21,043 bases of DNA from an uncultured Prevotella sp. GTDB lineage: Bacteria; Bacteroidota; Bacteroidia; Bacteroidales; Bacteroidaceae. Both the position numbers and the translations under genes were made by a program. The notes beneath the pieces are model-generated. The model was not told the DNA's origin and ran no database searches. It saw only the letters and a list, made by a program, of their open reading frames with translations. The stretch is taken from NCBI GenBank assembly GCA_905210845.1, contig CAJLYG010000031.1, forward strand, positions 1 through 21,043, in the 5' to 3' direction. Each line of letters starts with the position of its first letter. The stretch's first letter is position 1. This document shows, one piece after another, positions 1-6,388 of the stretch.

Positions 1-1
1 C

Positions 2-217
2 CTGCAGGCGCTGGTGTTCGACAGTCAGTACGACCCCTACGTGGGCGTGGTGGTGTATTTCCGTATCAAGCAGGGCACCATGCGAAAAGGGCAGACCATT
101 CGCATGATGGCCACCGGTGCGGAGTACACCATTCTGGAGTGCGGCTACCTCAAGCCCATCGGCAACGAGCCGACGGACGCCTTACAGGCCGGCGAGGTGG
201 GCTATTTCACCGCCAGC
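2..217 (+). pseudogene. lepA: Internal fragment of elongation factor 4 (LepA), partial at both ends
   Basis: The frame is open from base 2, so the start lies outside the window. About 72 residues match LepA domain II, beginning LQALVFDSQYDPYVG and running through GTMRKGQ and MMATGAEY to GEVGYFTAS. LepA (EF-4) is a ribosome-associated translational GTPase. The GTP-binding domain lies upstream and is absent, and everything after the TAS is replaced by a transporter. The wording (MMATG, ECGYLKP, PTDALQAGEVGYFTAS) is like clostridial LepA rather than Bacteroidetes LepA, as far as I recall the families. The stretch is visibly richer in G and C than all that follows. I infer a piece of foreign DNA joined here, most simply by assembly error. 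The LepA identity is well supported; the Firmicutes origin is less certain. Confidence 0.8.
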
Positions 218-538
218 GCGTTATTCCTCCTTGGACTCTTTCCCGTTGTTGGACAGTTCTTCTCCCTCATCCCCGACTGCGTACTTGGTGGTGCCACGCT
301 TCTGATGTTCGGAACCGTGGCGGCATCGGGCATCAGGATCATAGCAGCCACGGACATCAACCGAAAGGCGGTGCTGGTAATGGCCATCAGTTTTGCTATG
401 GGCATGAGCGTGGAACTTGTCCCTGGCATTCTTGACAAAATGCCGCAGCTCATCCACTCCATTTTCTCATCGGGGATCTCGACTGGCGGGATAACCGCAA
501 TGATTGCCAATGCCTTGATCAAGGTTAATGAGACATGA
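218..538 (+). pseudogene. C-terminal part of an NCS2 (xanthine/uracil-type) permease, fused in frame to LepA fragment
   Basis: About 106 residues match the end of nucleobase:cation symporter-2 proteins. They begin ALFLLGLFPVVGQFF and continue with IPDCVLGGATLLMFGTVAAS, followed by hydrophobic segments and a short polar tail ending at the stop codon. This family carries purines or uracil across the inner membrane by proton symport. The first roughly 330 residues, with the substrate-binding helices, are missing, so this cannot be a working transporter as given. Base composition changes to the average of the window at about 215-221. The natural gene probably belongs to the host genome and lost its 5' part where the contig was joined. 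Substrate within the family cannot be told from this end. Confidence 0.8.
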
Positions 539-590
539 ATTTCAATCCATATCATGATCAGTATATGAATAAAAGAGAACCTATCATACA

Positions 591-673
591 AAATTCTCTC
601 GAGAATTTGAACCAATCGTGGATGTTTTGCAAAGCAAAAGATGAAGTGGTACAATAAATTCTCGAGAGAATTT
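591..673. repeat. 18-bp inverted repeat pair flanking 47 bp
   Basis: AAATTCTCTCGAGAATTT at 591-608 is the exact reverse complement of AAATTCTCGAGAGAATTT at 656-673. Each copy is itself a near-perfect dyad (8-bp arms, 2-bp centre). The 47 bp between them hold a smaller dyad, TTTTGC-AAA-GCAAAA, at 625-639. The region lies between two convergent gene ends. It could form a long RNA or DNA hairpin, or be the boundary of a small invertible or excised element. No recombinase gene is nearby. Confidence 0.75.
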
Positions 674-692
674 AGTGAAAGATGTGCTTTTC

Positions 693-779
693 TTGTCAAC
701 CTTTGACAACCTTTGACAACCTCAAAACAGGTTGCAAGCCCGATAAACACTGGGTTTTGACAACCTGTCAACCTATTCA
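693..779. repeat. TTTGACAACC short repeats with an 8-bp inverted repeat
   Basis: Two perfect tandem copies of CTTTGACAAC lie at 701-720, preceded by a variant, TCTTGTCAAC, and followed at about 755-774 by TTTTGACAACCTGTCAACC. ACAGGTTG at 727-734 pairs with CAACCTGT at 761-768. No gene is evident, and function is unknown. Confidence 0.6.
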
Positions 780-841
780 CAAAAAAATCACTGTGTAGTA
801 TAAAATAGTTCAAGCTCATCGTTTTGAAGAAACATTAGATA

Positions 842-858
842 ATGCTCATGCTGAGCAT
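842..858. repeat. Perfect 7-bp hairpin
   Basis: ATGCTCA (842-848), TGC, TGAGCAT (852-858) form a perfect stem just downstream of the GH92 terminator on the minus strand. It may be a second, weaker stop or a stabilising structure. Confidence 0.4.
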
Positions 859-864
859 ACAGCA

Positions 865-900
865 AAACCGCCAGGTGGAGATTAATCCACCCAGCGGTTT
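865..900 (-). terminator. Rho-independent terminator of the GH92 gene
   Basis: Stem arms AAACCGC (865-871) and GCGGTTT (894-900) continue after a 2x2 internal loop into GGTGGA / TCCACC, with a 6-nt loop (GATTAA). On the minus strand the stem is followed by a short T run (GGTTTTGCTG). It lies about 20 bp past the stop codon of the mannosidase gene. Confidence 0.75.
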
Positions 901-920
901 AGATTTGCTATCTTCTATGA

Positions 921-3167
921 TTATTTCTTTGTCATCTTATACTCCAAAGTTCCGCCATCCATAATCTGCTTATAAGTAATGTAGTGCTGACGGAGTACTT
1001 TCCCATTCAGTCTTATTGACTTGATGATATAATCATCATCACCTTTCCTGTCGGAGGTTATAATAAACTTCTTTCCAGTAGGAAGACTAATCTCCACACG
1101 CTTGAACTGGGGCGAGCCGAAGTCAAAACGCCCAGAAGCGGGATCTGTTGGATAAAATCCCATGCTACTCAATATATACCATGACGACATCTGACCGCAA
1201 TCCTCATTCCCTGAGTATCCATCTACCGAGTTCTTGTATTGCTCCCGCATCACCTTGTTTGCATAATATGCAGCACGCTCAGGCCGGTTGATGTAGTCAT
1301 AGAGGTAAGCGCAGTGATGACTTGGCTCATTCCCATGGGCATATTGCCCGATAAATCCGCTGGCATTTCCATTTTTCTCTTTATTGTCCGAGGTTAACGT
1401 AAAGAAAGTATCAAGCTTCTTGCCAAAAGCCTTTTGTCCTCCAAACAAATTAATAAAGTCTGGGATATCCTGTGGCACAAACCACAAGTATTGCCAAGCA
1501 TTGCCTTCTGTATAGGGATTGCCTCCATTCCCACCATAGGTAAGAGGATTGAACGGCTCTATCCAATTGCCTTTGTCATCCTTTGCGCGGAAGAAGCCTG
1601 AGGATTTATCAAATAAGTTACGATAGAAATGTGCACGGCGATTGAAATGTTCCTCATCTTCTTTCTTTCCTAAATATCCTGCCAAACGTGCAACGCAAGC
1701 ATCATTATAAGCCATTTCAAGTGTGATGGAGACAGACTGTGTCTGGAGATTCTCTGGCATATACCCATACTTCTCCCAAATTTTGAATGGAGAGTTCAGG
1801 TGCTCACGCATCGATGAACCCTTGACAGCTTCATACACCTTATTGATATCTACTCCTGGAATATGTTTCAAAGCGGCATCCACTAATACAGGAATGGCGT
1901 GATTGCCGATCATGCAATAATTTTCCGTTCCCCACAGTTGCCAAATAGGTAGATAGCCATAAGTGTCATATTGTCGAAGCATAGAGGCAACCATGCTTGG
2001 GACACGTTTGGGATTTAAAATCGTGTACATGGGATGACACGCGCGGAAAGTATCCCATAAAGAGAAGGTGCTATAATGTCCGTCTTCCCCTTTGGGAAGT
2101 TTGCCGCAGACATAGTCTGTACGCATATAGTCCCCATTTAAGTCAGAAATTATATTAGGCTGTAAGTAGGCATGGTATAATCCCGTGTAGAAAATGCATT
2201 TCTGGTCATAAGTACCCTCTACACGCACATTGCTCATCTCTTTCTCCCAGGCGTCAACAGCTTGTTGATGAACACGGTCAAAGTCCCATCCTGGATTTTC
2301 TGCCATATTCCCCTTTGCCCCTTCAATGCTATTGGCAGAGATGGCGACCTTCACCAACAAAGGCTTGTCGCTGTTTTCAAACTGTAAGCCACATCGCACG
2401 GCTTTCCCATTTGCTTGATCACCATCAAAAAAGCATTGATTAGAACGCATGAAAACATTATGGACTACAGGACGATTGAAAGTCGCATAGAAGTAAACCT
2501 TCCTGATTCTCTGCCAGTCATCCATAATTCTAAACCCGACAAGTGTCGTATCATTAATCAGGCGAAGGCCAGCATCGAATATACGGTGTCTGTCCTTTTC
2601 TTTATCAACAGAATGGAATAAGTCAAAAACCAATACATTTGCCTTGTTCTTGGGGAAAATATAACGATGCATTCCAGTACGCATCGTTGCTGTCATCTCC
2701 GCGTTTATCCCATCATCCAACAACTTTACTTGATAATAACCGACAGAAGCCTTTTCGTTCTTATGGGAAAAAGAAGAGCTGTAATCAAAAGACTTTGTTA
2801 CATCTTGCAAAGACCGTGTTACGGGCATAACAAGAATATCGCACAGGCTTGCACAGCCCGTACCACTTAAATGCGTATGGGAAAAGCCATAAATTCTATT
2901 TGCCTGGTAATCATAGCCTGATGGGTGCCAACCGTTGGGAGCATCCATTACATCTGGACCAAGCTGCACAAGTCCGAAAGGCAAAGAGGCATCGGGATGT
3001 GTCGACCCAGAGAGGCTTTCTTCGTCAACGGCACCTGTCCCTATAAAAGGATTAACATACTGCGTCACATGGTTGTCCACCTGCGACAAAGCCATCATAG
3101 AAGACGACCATAATACTGTTCCCAGTAATAGTGTCTTTAGCTGTTGATAGGACATGGACTGTTTCAT
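921..3167 (-). CDS. Secreted GH92 family exo-alpha-mannosidase
   Basis: The 748-residue protein begins with a cleavable signal peptide (hydrophobic LLLGTVLWSSSMMALS, then QVD), with no lipobox cysteine, so it is likely periplasmic. Family hallmarks appear in order: VNPFIGTG, PFGLVQLGPD, the glycan-binding GFSHTHLSGTGC, GNHAIPVLVDA, EGNAWQYLW, NEPSHHCAYLYDY and GNEDCGQMSSWY. By analogy with characterised GH92 enzymes, Glu554 (EGNAWQY) would be the general acid and Asp656 (NEDCGQ) part of the catalytic base. These calcium-dependent inverting enzymes trim mannose from alpha-mannans and N-glycans. Length is normal for the family. Linkage preference cannot be read with confidence. The gene is monocistronic, with its own promoter and terminator, and there is no SusC/SusD pair nearby. 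Confidence 0.93.
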   Translation of the reverse strand: MKQSMSYQQLKTLLLGTVLWSSSMMALSQVDNHVTQYVNPFIGTGAVDEESLSGSTHPDASLPFGLVQLGPDVMDAPNGWHPSGYDYQANRIYGFSHTHLSGTGCASLCDILVMPVTRSLQDVTKSFDYSSSFSHKNEKASVGYYQVKLLDDGINAEMTATMRTGMHRYIFPKNKANVLVFDLFHSVDKEKDRHRIFDAGLRLINDTTLVGFRIMDDWQRIRKVYFYATFNRPVVHNVFMRSNQCFFDGDQANGKAVRCGLQFENSDKPLLVKVAISANSIEGAKGNMAENPGWDFDRVHQQAVDAWEKEMSNVRVEGTYDQKCIFYTGLYHAYLQPNIISDLNGDYMRTDYVCGKLPKGEDGHYSTFSLWDTFRACHPMYTILNPKRVPSMVASMLRQYDTYGYLPIWQLWGTENYCMIGNHAIPVLVDAALKHIPGVDINKVYEAVKGSSMREHLNSPFKIWEKYGYMPENLQTQSVSITLEMAYNDACVARLAGYLGKKEDEEHFNRRAHFYRNLFDKSSGFFRAKDDKGNWIEPFNPLTYGGNGGNPYTEGNAWQYLWFVPQDIPDFINLFGGQKAFGKKLDTFFTLTSDNKEKNGNASGFIGQYAHGNEPSHHCAYLYDYINRPERAAYYANKVMREQYKNSVDGYSGNEDCGQMSSWYILSSMGFYPTDPASGRFDFGSPQFKRVEISLPTGKKFIITSDRKGDDDYIIKSIRLNGKVLRQHYITYKQIMDGGTLEYKMTKK

Positions 3168-3274
3168 TTGCTTTATGATTTAAGTATTGCTGTTCAACCC
3201 TCCCACTTCAAGAATAGTTTCAATGATTTGGCTCTGAGCAAGTCTATATTCCTTCAGGGGATTAGGAACTCTGC

Positions 3275-3282
3275 AAAGTTAC
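3275..3282 (-). promoter_or_regulatory. Bacteroidetes -7 promoter box for the GH92 gene
   Basis: The minus strand reads TAACTTTG, which fits the Bacteroidetes consensus TAnnTTTG. It lies about 108 bp upstream of the start codon, implying a leader of roughly 100 nt. No clear TTTG -33 box was found at 19-21 bp, so confidence is moderate. Confidence 0.45.
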
Positions 3283-3428
3283 ATATTTTAATTGAAAGAC
3301 TGACCATGCTTCCCCTGTTTTTTCACCCACAAGTTCTTCCTTATCCTATTTCGGTCACCATCCGTTAGACAACGCGATGGGGTTACTCACAGACTAACAC
3401 TATCACGACCGTCAGTTTTGTGTACAAT

Positions 3429-3686
3429 TCACTCAGACTGTCGTATGAATCTTCTAACCCTTTCGTCGACAATTCTCAGGTATGTTCGTTTCATCTTGTC
3501 GTTAAGAAAACTGTCACTTACCAAGAACTCCGTCTTCTCCGGTATCGACATATATTTGTCAAGTATCTTATTAATGCGACGACTTGCAATTCCTATTTGC
3601 GTACCGAAGCGTTCAAAGTCGGTTCGACAGGGATGGCCCGTCCGATCATAGACATCACTTTTCTCGATGTTTGGCGACAGCCCCCC
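3429..3686 (-). pseudogene. hipT (HipA-like kinase) 3' remnant, last 85 codons only
   Basis: Reading the minus strand from the six-base G run at 3686, the frame gives GGLSPNIEKSDVYDRTGHP, then CRTDFERFGTQIGIASRRIN, and ends with SFLNDKMKRTYLRIVDERV and FIRQSE before a TGA at 3429-3431. This matches the C-terminal helical tail of HipA-type Ser/Thr kinases as found in the separate kinase proteins of Bacteroidales. All catalytic parts (ATP loop, the HxxDxxxxN-type loop and the DFG-like Asp) are gone. It is joined out of frame (shift of one) to the upstream hipS gene at the G run, so an internal deletion removed the end of hipS and most of hipT. The toxin cannot be made. Confidence 0.75.
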
Positions 3687-3943
3687 ATCAAGTCTTTCTC
3701 ATCTATTCTCAAAGCACGGCATATCACCTTTCTGTTCGCCCCCTCCGGCAGTAAGTTGGAGAAGAAAGGAAATAAATGCTCTGACCGGTAAGGCTCCTTG
3801 CGCTTGGGCAGAGTAGCAGAAATGGAATAGCCGTCTGAGTGCAAATAGTTATCGTCGTAACTAAAAGTATAGTCACGACCTGGTACCTGCTCGGTCAGCT
3901 CACCCGCTTTATTGTTATTAAAGTATACATCCAGTTTTCGCAT
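3593..3943 (-). CDS. HipA N-terminal domain protein (HipS-like), C-terminus replaced after a deletion
   Basis: Residues 1-86 match the small HipA N-terminal subdomain family, a separate gene in many Bacteroidales: MRKLDVYFNNNKAGEL, then YSISATLPKRKEPYRSEHLF, NLLPEGANR and ALRIDEKDLMG. After the G run at 3681-3686 the frame enters the hipT remnant in the wrong phase and adds about 30 meaningless residues before a stop. Normal relatives are about 105-110 residues. In the characterised tripartite HipBST system, HipS is the antitoxin that restrains the HipT kinase. Here it follows hipB by 15 bp, in the order B-S-T. The fold may be incomplete because the last roughly 20 native residues are lost. 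Confidence 0.75.
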   Translation of the reverse strand: MRKLDVYFNNNKAGELTEQVPGRDYTFSYDDNYLHSDGYSISATLPKRKEPYRSEHLFPFFSNLLPEGANRKVICRALRIDEKDLMGGCRQTSRKVMSMIGRAIPVEPTLNASVRK

Positions 3944-3958
3944 CGTTCATTACTTGAT

Positions 3959-4162
3959 TCATTGTACCACCTTTCTGACTTGATAGTTAATCTCCATGCC
4001 AAGGACCTCAAGAATCTTCTGTACGGTTCTTAGTGAGGGATTACCATGCCCACGCTCTATATCTTTCACTGTAGCGAGACTCACCTCTGCTATCTCCGCC
4101 AAATCCTGTTGGGATATGCCCAACGTTTTGCGTCGCGATTTCATTGCCTGCATCAAATCCAT
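3959..4162 (-). CDS. hipB: XRE-family helix-turn-helix regulator, HipB-like
   Basis: This 67-residue protein is almost entirely a lambda-Cro type HTH: RRKTLGISQQDLAEIAEVSL, TVKDIERGHGNPSL, then VQKILEVLGMEI. It has a short basic tail. HipB proteins bind operators over their own promoter and repress the hip operon. The gene is the first of the hipB-hipS-hipT cluster and appears intact, even though the toxin it should partner is deleted. No Bacteroidetes -7 box was found directly upstream. A partial dyad (CTACTAT at 4166-4172, ATAGTA at 4193-4198) overlaps the region where an operator would be expected. A second copy of GTCTACTAT lies at 4536-4544. Confidence 0.85.
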   Translation of the reverse strand: MDLMQAMKSRRKTLGISQQDLAEIAEVSLATVKDIERGHGNPSLRTVQKILEVLGMEINYQVRKVVQ

Positions 4163-4410
4163 AGTCTACTATATTAAACTTCTGGCGCAGAGATAGTAAG
4201 AAAGAAGGAATTTAACAAGAGAAAGTCCAACAAAATATACTTATTGGAGTGATTTTTATCCGGCAAGGCATACGGCTATTTTCTATTCAGAGGGATGGAG
4301 CGATGGGACTTTCGACACAATAGACAGTCATTCAGCTTTTTCTGGCTTCCTATCCCCTTGACAAGCAGTTCGAGCATAACCGTCGTGGGACTTTTTCAAT
4401 TTCAAACCAA

Positions 4411-4447
4411 AAAAGACCAATTGCTCCGTCACGGGTAATTGGTCTTA
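4411..4447 (-). terminator. Strong hairpin terminator, minus-strand T run
   Basis: AAGACCAATT (4413-4422) pairs perfectly with AATTGGTCTT (4437-4446), with an inner CCGT/ACGG stem. On the minus strand it is followed by TTTTTTGG. It could end the HAD hydrolase transcript (stop codon 175 bp upstream), a short RNA started at about 4555, or a read-through leader of the hip operon. Confidence 0.7.
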
Positions 4448-4470
4448 AATTCAATCCATCAAGAAAAACC

Positions 4471-4502
4471 TTTTAATCATCTTTAATTTTAATCATCTTT
4501 TG
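4471..4502. repeat. 16-bp tandem direct repeat
   Basis: TTTTAATCATCTTTAA (4471-4486) is followed directly by TTTTAATCATCTTTTG (4487-4502), 14 of 16 positions identical. It lies inside the candidate small RNA. Confidence 0.7.
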
Positions 4503-4561
4503 CTTAACGCTAACAATGTACAGTAGTATTATATTGTCTACTATTTATCATTATCCGTTTG

Positions 4562-4569
4562 CAAAGATA
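4562..4569 (-). promoter_or_regulatory. Bacteroidetes -7 box in front of candidate small RNA
   Basis: The minus strand reads TATCTTTG followed by C, a perfect TAnnTTTG. It lies downstream of the HAD hydrolase stop and 400 bp upstream of hipB, with a terminator in between. No clear -33 TTTG was found. Confidence 0.4.
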
Positions 4570-4621
4570 ATGAATAATATAGAAAAGATATAATACTTTT
4601 TTGCTGTATATTTGACTTATT

Positions 4622-5266
4622 TTAACCAATTATCGTTAACAGCGATGAAAATCTATTAATGATATGTTCTGCACCACTGTCAATCAGCTGTTTTTTAGTT
4701 CCATTGCCATAAGTGACCCCACAAGTGTGGACGCCAGCTCTCTTTCCCATGAGGATGTCGAAGGACGTGTCTCCTACGACCAATGCTTCATCTTTCTTAA
4801 AACCTGTCTGGCGAAGGGTAGTCAGCACAGGCTCTGGATGAGGCTTGGCGTGAGTAACCGTGTCTGCACTCATGATGAGAGATATATAGGGGCGAAGGCC
4901 AAAGTCGTTGAGAAATGTGATTAACGTATCGCTTCCCCTGCTGGTGGCGATAGTTAGCATCATTCCTTGTTTGTGCAATTGTTGCAATGTTTCTTTGACT
5001 CCAGGAAAGAGAACTGTAGCATCAGGAGTATTATTCTTGTCGAATAGTCTACGGTATGTTTCCGCACAGCGGTCACCCATCTCATCACTCATGGGGATCA
5101 GCTTCGTGAAAGTCTCCTTGAGTGGTAATCCAATCATTGACGAACATTGTTCAGGTGTGCGACTTTCCAGACCTAACACATGAAGGGTCTCTCTCATGGT
5201 CTTAATAATGAGAGGTGCTGTATTGGCAATAGTGCCATCAAAATCCAATAGGACGATTTTTATCAT
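4622..5266 (-). CDS. HAD superfamily hydrolase, phosphoglycolate phosphatase-like
   Basis: The 214-residue protein has all four HAD motifs: motif I LLDFDGTIANT (nucleophile Asp8, acid Asp10), motif II in IATSRGSD, the motif III lysine in HAKPHPEPV, and motif IV VVGDTSFDI. The helical cap between motifs I and II places it in subfamily IA near Gph/PGMB-type enzymes. It would be a cytosolic magnesium-dependent phosphatase, and the substrate cannot be told. The start codon lies 29 bp inside the end of the upstream peptidase gene, so the two are translationally coupled and share a promoter. Length is normal. Confidence 0.9.
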   Translation of the reverse strand: MIKIVLLDFDGTIANTAPLIIKTMRETLHVLGLESRTPEQCSSMIGLPLKETFTKLIPMSDEMGDRCAETYRRLFDKNNTPDATVLFPGVKETLQQLHKQGMMLTIATSRGSDTLITFLNDFGLRPYISLIMSADTVTHAKPHPEPVLTTLRQTGFKKDEALVVGDTSFDILMGKRAGVHTCGVTYGNGTKKQLIDSGAEHIINRFSSLLTIIG

Positions 5267-6317
5267 GTCTATATTTTGTTAGTTTCATTTCTAACGATGT
5301 CGTGCAAGTCCTACTCACCATGATGGCAATCGTTTTCATGCGTACGTAGTCATCACTGAGATACATCATGCCATGATAGGGATTGCTCGTTCCCCAAGAA
5401 TTTTTAGCAATGTAAAATTTCCTCCCTTCCCGGTTATGTGCGATGCCGATGAGTTCCATGCAATGGTCATCAGTAGTAGCAAAGTGGTCGAATTCTTCCT
5501 GTCGTTCTTGCTGACTGCAATCAGGGATATCAAGAAGGGCTATGCCTTTCTCAAAGGAGAAACCTGGCTCGCTAATGTCTCCTTCCCAGCAAACGGGATG
5601 TCCCTTTCTCAGAGCTTTGTCTATGGTGCTCATGAGGGTATCCAGAGGTATATTGAGAAAAGTGTCATGGAACTTGTTGTCTGGTATTTCCAGGGCAAAA
5701 CGATCCCAAAAAGGATGATGCGTGAAACTTGTTAGGGCGATATACTCCTGAGGATGACAGACACTATGGGCAAATTCCAATGGGGTGTATTCAGCTCCAA
5801 GCATGAAAATAAATCGGGGAAGATAACCAATTTCATGATCCAGGATATCTTGAGTCTTGGTCCTCAATGATTGAAGGGACGTGGAAGTGAGGGCTGCTTT
5901 CTCTAATTTCCTACTGATGACAGTGTAGTTGGTGCTTCCTTTTCCGCTATAGGAGTCGAATGGCATCTCTCCATATTGTTCCAAGAAATGGATGAGCATA
6001 GGCATCGTTCCCCGTAGGCTCATGGGATGATGTCCTTGGGACAGATAATAGTTCATGGCTTGTTCTTCCAGCAAAACACGCGCTATATAGTCCGTAGACA
6101 GGTTGACGGAATCTCCCATCATCAGATGTTCACTCTCGATGGTTGCCAACATGGCATACGCCCAGCATAGGGCACTCGTACCCTGGTCTTTCACCGGTGT
6201 GGTCTTGATCATGACTTCTGTTACAAAATCAGGCCGATGAGAGACTTTCCTTTGGGGGCGGTTGCAAGAGAAAAGAACCGGCACGCAGATCGATAATAGT
6301 AGGAGGCCTTTCTTCAT
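5238..6317 (-). CDS. C1-family (papain/bleomycin-hydrolase-like) cysteine peptidase lipoprotein
   Basis: From the ATG at 6317 the protein has 359 residues and starts MKKGLLLLSICVPVLFSCN, a lipoprotein signal with lipobox LFSC (Cys18). It is therefore likely anchored in the cell envelope. The papain tetrad is complete: Gln45 and Cys51 (VKDQGTSALCWAYA), His285 (TTDDHCMELIGIA) and Asn306 (IAKNSWG). The long insert and the wording fit the bleomycin hydrolase/aminopeptidase C branch. A longer frame opens at 6386, but its extra 23 residues overlap the divergent promoter region and would bury the signal peptide, so 6317 is preferred. The last roughly 20 residues are a poorly conserved-looking tail overlapping the HAD gene. 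A role in peptide processing outside the cytosol is inferred. Confidence 0.85.
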   Translation of the reverse strand: MKKGLLLLSICVPVLFSCNRPQRKVSHRPDFVTEVMIKTTPVKDQGTSALCWAYAMLATIESEHLMMGDSVNLSTDYIARVLLEEQAMNYYLSQGHHPMSLRGTMPMLIHFLEQYGEMPFDSYSGKGSTNYTVISRKLEKAALTSTSLQSLRTKTQDILDHEIGYLPRFIFMLGAEYTPLEFAHSVCHPQEYIALTSFTHHPFWDRFALEIPDNKFHDTFLNIPLDTLMSTIDKALRKGHPVCWEGDISEPGFSFEKGIALLDIPDCSQQERQEEFDHFATTDDHCMELIGIAHNREGRKFYIAKNSWGTSNPYHGMMYLSDDYVRMKTIAIMVSRTCTTSLEMKLTKYRHDKNRPIGF

Positions 6318-6325
6318 TTTCGATG

Positions 6326-6333
6326 CAAAAATA
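6326..6333 (-). promoter_or_regulatory. -7 box for the peptidase-HAD operon
   Basis: The minus strand reads TATTTTTG (TAnnTTTG), 8 bp upstream of the ATG at 6317, implying a very short leader. Its position supports 6317 rather than 6386 as the start. Confidence 0.5.
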
Positions 6334-6375
6334 CAAATAATTCCCCTTATCAAGGAACAATTATTAATTAATTCG

Positions 6376-6383
6376 TAACTTTG
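6376..6383 (+). promoter_or_regulatory. -7 box for the U32-sufE operon
   Basis: TAACTTTG ends only 5 bp before the ATG of the U32 gene, so transcription would begin at or within a base or two of the start codon (leaderless or nearly so). No convincing -33 TTTG is seen. Confidence 0.5.
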
Positions 6384-6388
6384 CACAC

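Larger units (their letters stand above)
4404..4556 (-). ncRNA. Candidate small RNA or leader with mini-ORF
   Basis: A TATCTTTG box (4562-4569) and the terminator at 4411-4447 face the same way and would frame a transcript of about 150 nt. Inside, on the minus strand, AAAGATGATTAAAATT and AAAGATGATTAAAAGG are tandem near-copies. The first ATG opens a seven-codon frame (MIKIKDD, 4496 down to 4473) that stops at TAA. This could be an attenuating leader for hipB or a free-standing sRNA. No family was recognised. Confidence 0.3.
4163..4621. other. Non-coding region with terminator, direct repeats and a promoter
   Basis: There is no convincing gene in these 459 bp. Visible elements are listed separately: a hairpin terminator (4411-4447), a 16-bp direct repeat (4471-4502) and a minus-strand -7 box (4562-4569). 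The 4200-4400 part has two copies of TGGGACTTT (4304-4312, 4386-4394), but I recognise no protein or IS remnant in any frame. Confidence 0.5.

Noticed and set aside
202..819. 205-codon minus-strand open frame over the permease fragment and the repeat region
   Set aside because: It is antisense to the well-supported NCS2 frame and crosses non-coding repeats. Its residues match no family I know, and it has no promoter.
3418..3791. Plus-strand open frames over the hip locus
   Set aside because: They are shadows of the hipS/hipT reading frames on the other strand, which show clear family motifs.
4201..4410. Possible transposase remnant with TGGGACTTT repeats
   Set aside because: No frame gave a recognisable transposase motif, and the repeats are only 9 bp.
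6318..6386. Upstream start for the cysteine peptidase (23 extra residues)
   Set aside because: It would bury the lipoprotein signal peptide and place the start beyond the likely -7 box. 6317 is better.
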